Assembly (NCBI GenBank): GCA_964593895.1
Contig: CAZQKL010000095.1
Span: 1-8,224, forward strand
Length of the DNA stretch: 8,224 bases
Source: CAZQKL01 sp964593895 [NCBI: uncultured bacterium]
Lineage (GTDB): Bacteria > DYJV01
Direction of reading: 5' to 3'
Shown here one piece after another: positions 6,174-8,224 of this stretch. The notes under the pieces are model-generated. The model made no database searches, was not told the DNA's origin, and saw only the letters and a list, made by a program, of their open reading frames with translations. The position numbers and the translations under genes are program-made. Position 1 is the stretch's first letter, and every line of letters begins with the position of its first letter.

Positions 6174-6800
6174 ATGATCTTTCAGTCTCTTGTTGTAGGT
6201 CCATTAGAAGTTAACTGCTTTATTTTAGGATGTGAGAAAACTTATAATGCAATTGTTATTGACCCTGGTGGAAATGTTGATATTATAATTTCTTACCTTG
6301 AAAGATTTAATTTGAATCTAAAATATATTTTAAACACCCATGGTCATTTTGACCATGTTGCAGGAAATTACGATTTAAAATTGGCAACTAATGCAAAATT
6401 ATTAATTCACAGAGAAGATGCGCCAATGATTACTAACATTTCCACAACCGCCATGATGTTTGGTATTCATGTAAAAGATTCCCCTCCACCAGATATGTTT
6501 ATTGATGAAGGAGATGAAATATATGTAGGAGAAGAAATACTTTTAAAAACTTTGCATACTCCAGGTCATTCCAAAGGCTCATGCTCTTTTATTCTTGAAG
6601 GTTATAATGCTGTTTTTGTTGGAGATACTCTATTTGCAGGTTCTATTGGAAGAACAGACCTTCCAGGTGGCGATTATCAAACTTTAATAAATTCAGTAAG
6701 AGAAAAACTATTTGTTTTACCTAATGATACTAAAGTTTTTCCAGGACATGGACCTGAAACAACTATTGGATATGAAAAGAGATTTAATCCTTTCTTTTAA
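6174..6800 (+). CDS. Glyoxalase II-like metallo-beta-lactamase fold hydrolase
   Basis: A 208-residue MBL-fold hydrolase of the GloB/YcbL group, which cleaves S-acyl-glutathione-type thioesters or related substrates with a two-metal centre. Metal ligands are all visible: THGHFDH (55-61; His56, His58, Asp60, His61), His132 in TPGHSKGS, Asp151 in FVGDTLFAGSIGRTD (148-162), and His192 in FPGHGPET. The N-terminal VVGPLEVNCFIL block and the GRTDLPGGD signature are typical of short YcbL-like proteins that lack the C-terminal glutathione-binding domain of full glyoxalase II. The ribosome binding site AAAGGAGG (6162-6169) lies four bases before the ATG. It is the first gene of a three-gene operon with a TPR protein and a Crp/Fnr regulator, with a CRP-type site just upstream. 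The thiol cofactor in this organism is unknown. Confidence 0.92.
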   Translation: MIFQSLVVGPLEVNCFILGCEKTYNAIVIDPGGNVDIIISYLERFNLNLKYILNTHGHFDHVAGNYDLKLATNAKLLIHREDAPMITNISTTAMMFGIHVKDSPPPDMFIDEGDEIYVGEEILLKTLHTPGHSKGSCSFILEGYNAVFVGDTLFAGSIGRTDLPGGDYQTLINSVREKLFVLPNDTKVFPGHGPETTIGYEKRFNPFF

Positions 6801-6809
6801 GGAGAAGCT

Positions 6810-7562
6810 ATGGAAGATAATATAAAAGAAGGAGTTTATGTAAAAGAAAGTGTTATAACAATTGGAACTGGCCATACTGCCAAAAAAACAGTTTCTAAAA
6901 ATTATTACTATGCAAAGCAGGTAAGTGATAATCTTGTTGAAGTGGATATTCTAAATGTTCACCACCAACCTGTTGGATTACCAGAAAAAATTGAACTTAA
7001 TAAATTTTTAAAGGAATATCAATATGTTGCAGATTTAGAAACTTTTCAAAAACAGCAAAAAAAACTTGACCCTAAAAAATTAAAAGCTGAAGAGCATGTT
7101 AAAACTGGGGAAAGACACCTTGAAAACAAGGAATATAATAGTGCTGAATATGAATTTGGAATGGCTCTTAAATATGATGAAAAAAATCTTAGAGCTCATC
7201 ATGGATTAAGTAAAGTATATCTTGAAACAGGTCAAATTGAAAAAGCTAAAGAATATTTAAAAAAAATTGGAGAACTTGAGGATTTATTTGACAAAGAAAA
7301 TAAGCATATTTTTAACGAATACGCAATAAATTTAAGAAAACAGGGGATGTATGATGAAGCAATAAAAAATTACAAAAAAGCAATTGCAATAGACCCTGAG
7401 GATGAAGTTTTATACTACAATCTTGCAAGAGCTTATTATGAAAAAAAAGAGTATGATGAAGCAATAAAAAACCTTAAAAAAGCTTTAGAATTAAAACCAG
7501 ACTTTATTGAAGCTAAAAAGGCTCTGGAATTCATAAAAAGAAAGAAAAGTGCCAATAAATAA
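6810..7562 (+). CDS. TPR protein with unassigned N-terminal domain
   Basis: A 250-residue cytosolic protein with no signal peptide or membrane segment. Residues 1 to about 75 form a separate domain that I cannot assign with confidence. It has a TIGTGHTAKKT segment (17-27), a Tyr-Tyr-Tyr patch (32-34), and alternating strands ending near the QPVGLP turn (53-58). It loosely recalls N-terminal regions of TPR proteins in deltaproteobacteria, but that is from memory. A Lys/Gln-rich linker (78-95) follows, then TPR helices: about 93-126, 127-160, 165-198 (GMYDEAIKNYKKAIAIDP) and 199-232 (KEYDEAIKNLKKALELKP); the last two are canonical. TPRs bind proteins, so a scaffold or partner role is likely. 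GGAG (6801-6804) directly follows the MBL stop, five bases before the ATG. The end overlaps the regulator gene by 14 bp, suggesting a functional link with it. Confidence 0.85.
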   Translation: MEDNIKEGVYVKESVITIGTGHTAKKTVSKNYYYAKQVSDNLVEVDILNVHHQPVGLPEKIELNKFLKEYQYVADLETFQKQQKKLDPKKLKAEEHVKTGERHLENKEYNSAEYEFGMALKYDEKNLRAHHGLSKVYLETGQIEKAKEYLKKIGELEDLFDKENKHIFNEYAINLRKQGMYDEAIKNYKKAIAIDPEDEVLYYNLARAYYEKKEYDEAIKNLKKALELKPDFIEAKKALEFIKRKKSANK

Positions 7563-8175
7563 CTTTATTGAAAAGATTAAGAAATATGGCAAATTAAAAG
7601 AATTCTCATCTGAAGAGGTTATTATACTCCAAGGAGAGGAAGGTGATAAAGTTTACTTTTTAATAGATGGTAAAGTTAAAATATCTCTTTTTACTGAAAG
7701 TGGAGATGAAATTATTTTAGCAATTCTTACACCTCCTAATTTTTTTGGAGAAATGGCTCTTTTCAACAATACTGGAAGAAGTGCAAATGTCATAAGTTTA
7801 ACCAATTGTAAAGTTATTGAAGTTAAAAAAGAAGATTTTCTAAATTTTATAAAAGAAAATGTTGAATTAACTTATCTTCTTTTAATTGAAATAATTAACA
7901 GACTTCGTCTGGCAAATAAAAAAATTTATCTTTTAACCTTAACAAGGGCGGAAGATAAATTAAAGTTTTATCTCAAAGAAAAAATAGCTAAAAATCTTAA
8001 AGAGAAAAAAGACCCATATCTAATTGAACTTCCAACCCATTCTGATATTGGAAAAGAACTTGGACTTACAAGAGAAACGGTTACTAAAGTTTTGAATAAA
8101 TTTTATAAAGAAAAGTTAATTTCTGGCACAAAGGGAAAAATTAAGATTTTAAAAGATTTCTTTTCCTTAATTTGA
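7549..8175 (+). CDS. Crp/Fnr-family transcriptional regulator
   Basis: A 208-residue regulator with an N-terminal cyclic-nucleotide-binding beta-roll (about 14-110), a dimerisation helix (about 111-132) and a C-terminal winged helix (about 160-200). The phosphate-binding cassette is intact, FGEMALF (66-72) with RSANV (77-81): Glu68, Arg77 and Ser78 match CRP Glu72, Arg82 and Ser83. CRP Thr127/Ser128, which contact the adenine, align with Ala122/Asn123, so the ligand may not be cAMP. There are no FNR-type N-terminal cysteines. The recognition helix reads TRETVTKVL (174-182); Arg175, Glu176 and Lys180 match CRP Arg180, Glu181 and Arg185, which read TGTGA. The start is GTG; an in-frame stop lies four codons upstream, and no good ribosome binding site is present. 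The 14-bp overlap with the TPR gene indicates coupled translation. Probably autoregulates through the site at 6130-6147. Confidence 0.92.
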   Translation: MPINNFIEKIKKYGKLKEFSSEEVIILQGEEGDKVYFLIDGKVKISLFTESGDEIILAILTPPNFFGEMALFNNTGRSANVISLTNCKVIEVKKEDFLNFIKENVELTYLLLIEIINRLRLANKKIYLLTLTRAEDKLKFYLKEKIAKNLKEKKDPYLIELPTHSDIGKELGLTRETVTKVLNKFYKEKLISGTKGKIKILKDFFSLI

Positions 8176-8224
8176 TGTAGGTTAATCCAACAATAATACA
8201 GAAAATAATTAGAATTTATTTAGT

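Noticed and set aside
8176-8224. Possible terminator or start of another gene after the Crp/Fnr gene.
   Set aside because: The GGTTAATCC stretch does not form a stable hairpin with a T tract, and no convincing open frame enters from the right edge in 49 bases.
1-8224. CRISPR array, tRNA or rRNA genes, insertion sequences, prophage or defence genes.
   Set aside because: No direct-repeat array, structured RNA-like gap, transposase, integrase or defence domain was seen. Gaps are short and fully accounted for.

Overview
This is a very AT-rich (roughly 70% or more by eye) stretch of bacterial chromosome. Bacterial origin is supported by strong AGGAGG-type ribosome binding sites, compact overlapping operons, and typical bacterial families (FxsA, MazG, ArgJ, Crp/Fnr). 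Arginine is mostly AGA and Lys/Ile/Glu are abundant, as in many AT-rich anaerobes and thermophiles, but the window does not allow a phylum to be named. I see no phage, transposon, CRISPR, defence or RNA gene.

Layout: (1) 1-939, plus strand: the probable C-terminal tail of an upstream gene, then a cytosolic patatin-like serine lipase. The lipase gene overlaps the next, convergent gene by 18 bp. (2) 922-3374, minus strand, transcribed fxsA -> radical SAM -> PurC-like: a small FxsA membrane protein, a radical SAM enzyme with extra C-terminal cysteines whose start lies inside fxsA, and a long, divergent SAICAR-synthetase-like protein. (3) 3375-3563: a 189-bp spacer with a cluster of DnaA-box-like 9-mers beside an extremely AT-rich stretch, plus a plausible fxsA promoter. 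(4) 3564-6056, minus strand, transcribed cysteine hydrolase -> argJ -> mazG: an isochorismatase-fold hydrolase, the bifunctional ornithine acetyltransferase and the MazG NTP pyrophosphohydrolase, tightly packed or overlapping. (5) 6057-6173: a divergent promoter region with a good CRP-type operator. (6) 6174-8175, plus strand: a glyoxalase-II-like metallo-beta-lactamase, a TPR protein with an unassigned N-terminal domain, and a Crp/Fnr-family regulator.

The most coherent story is the last block. The regulator encoded by the third gene has a CRP-type recognition helix (Arg-Glu-Thr-Val-Thr-Lys), and a CRP-type operator (AATGTGA-N6-ACACATC) lies just before the first gene. This suggests a self-regulated MBL-TPR-Crp unit that may also control the divergent hydrolase-argJ-mazG operon. 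The other points of note are the DnaA-box cluster outside the usual dnaA context and the PurC-like protein, whose nucleotide-site motifs are altered. Most other genes are ordinary housekeeping functions.
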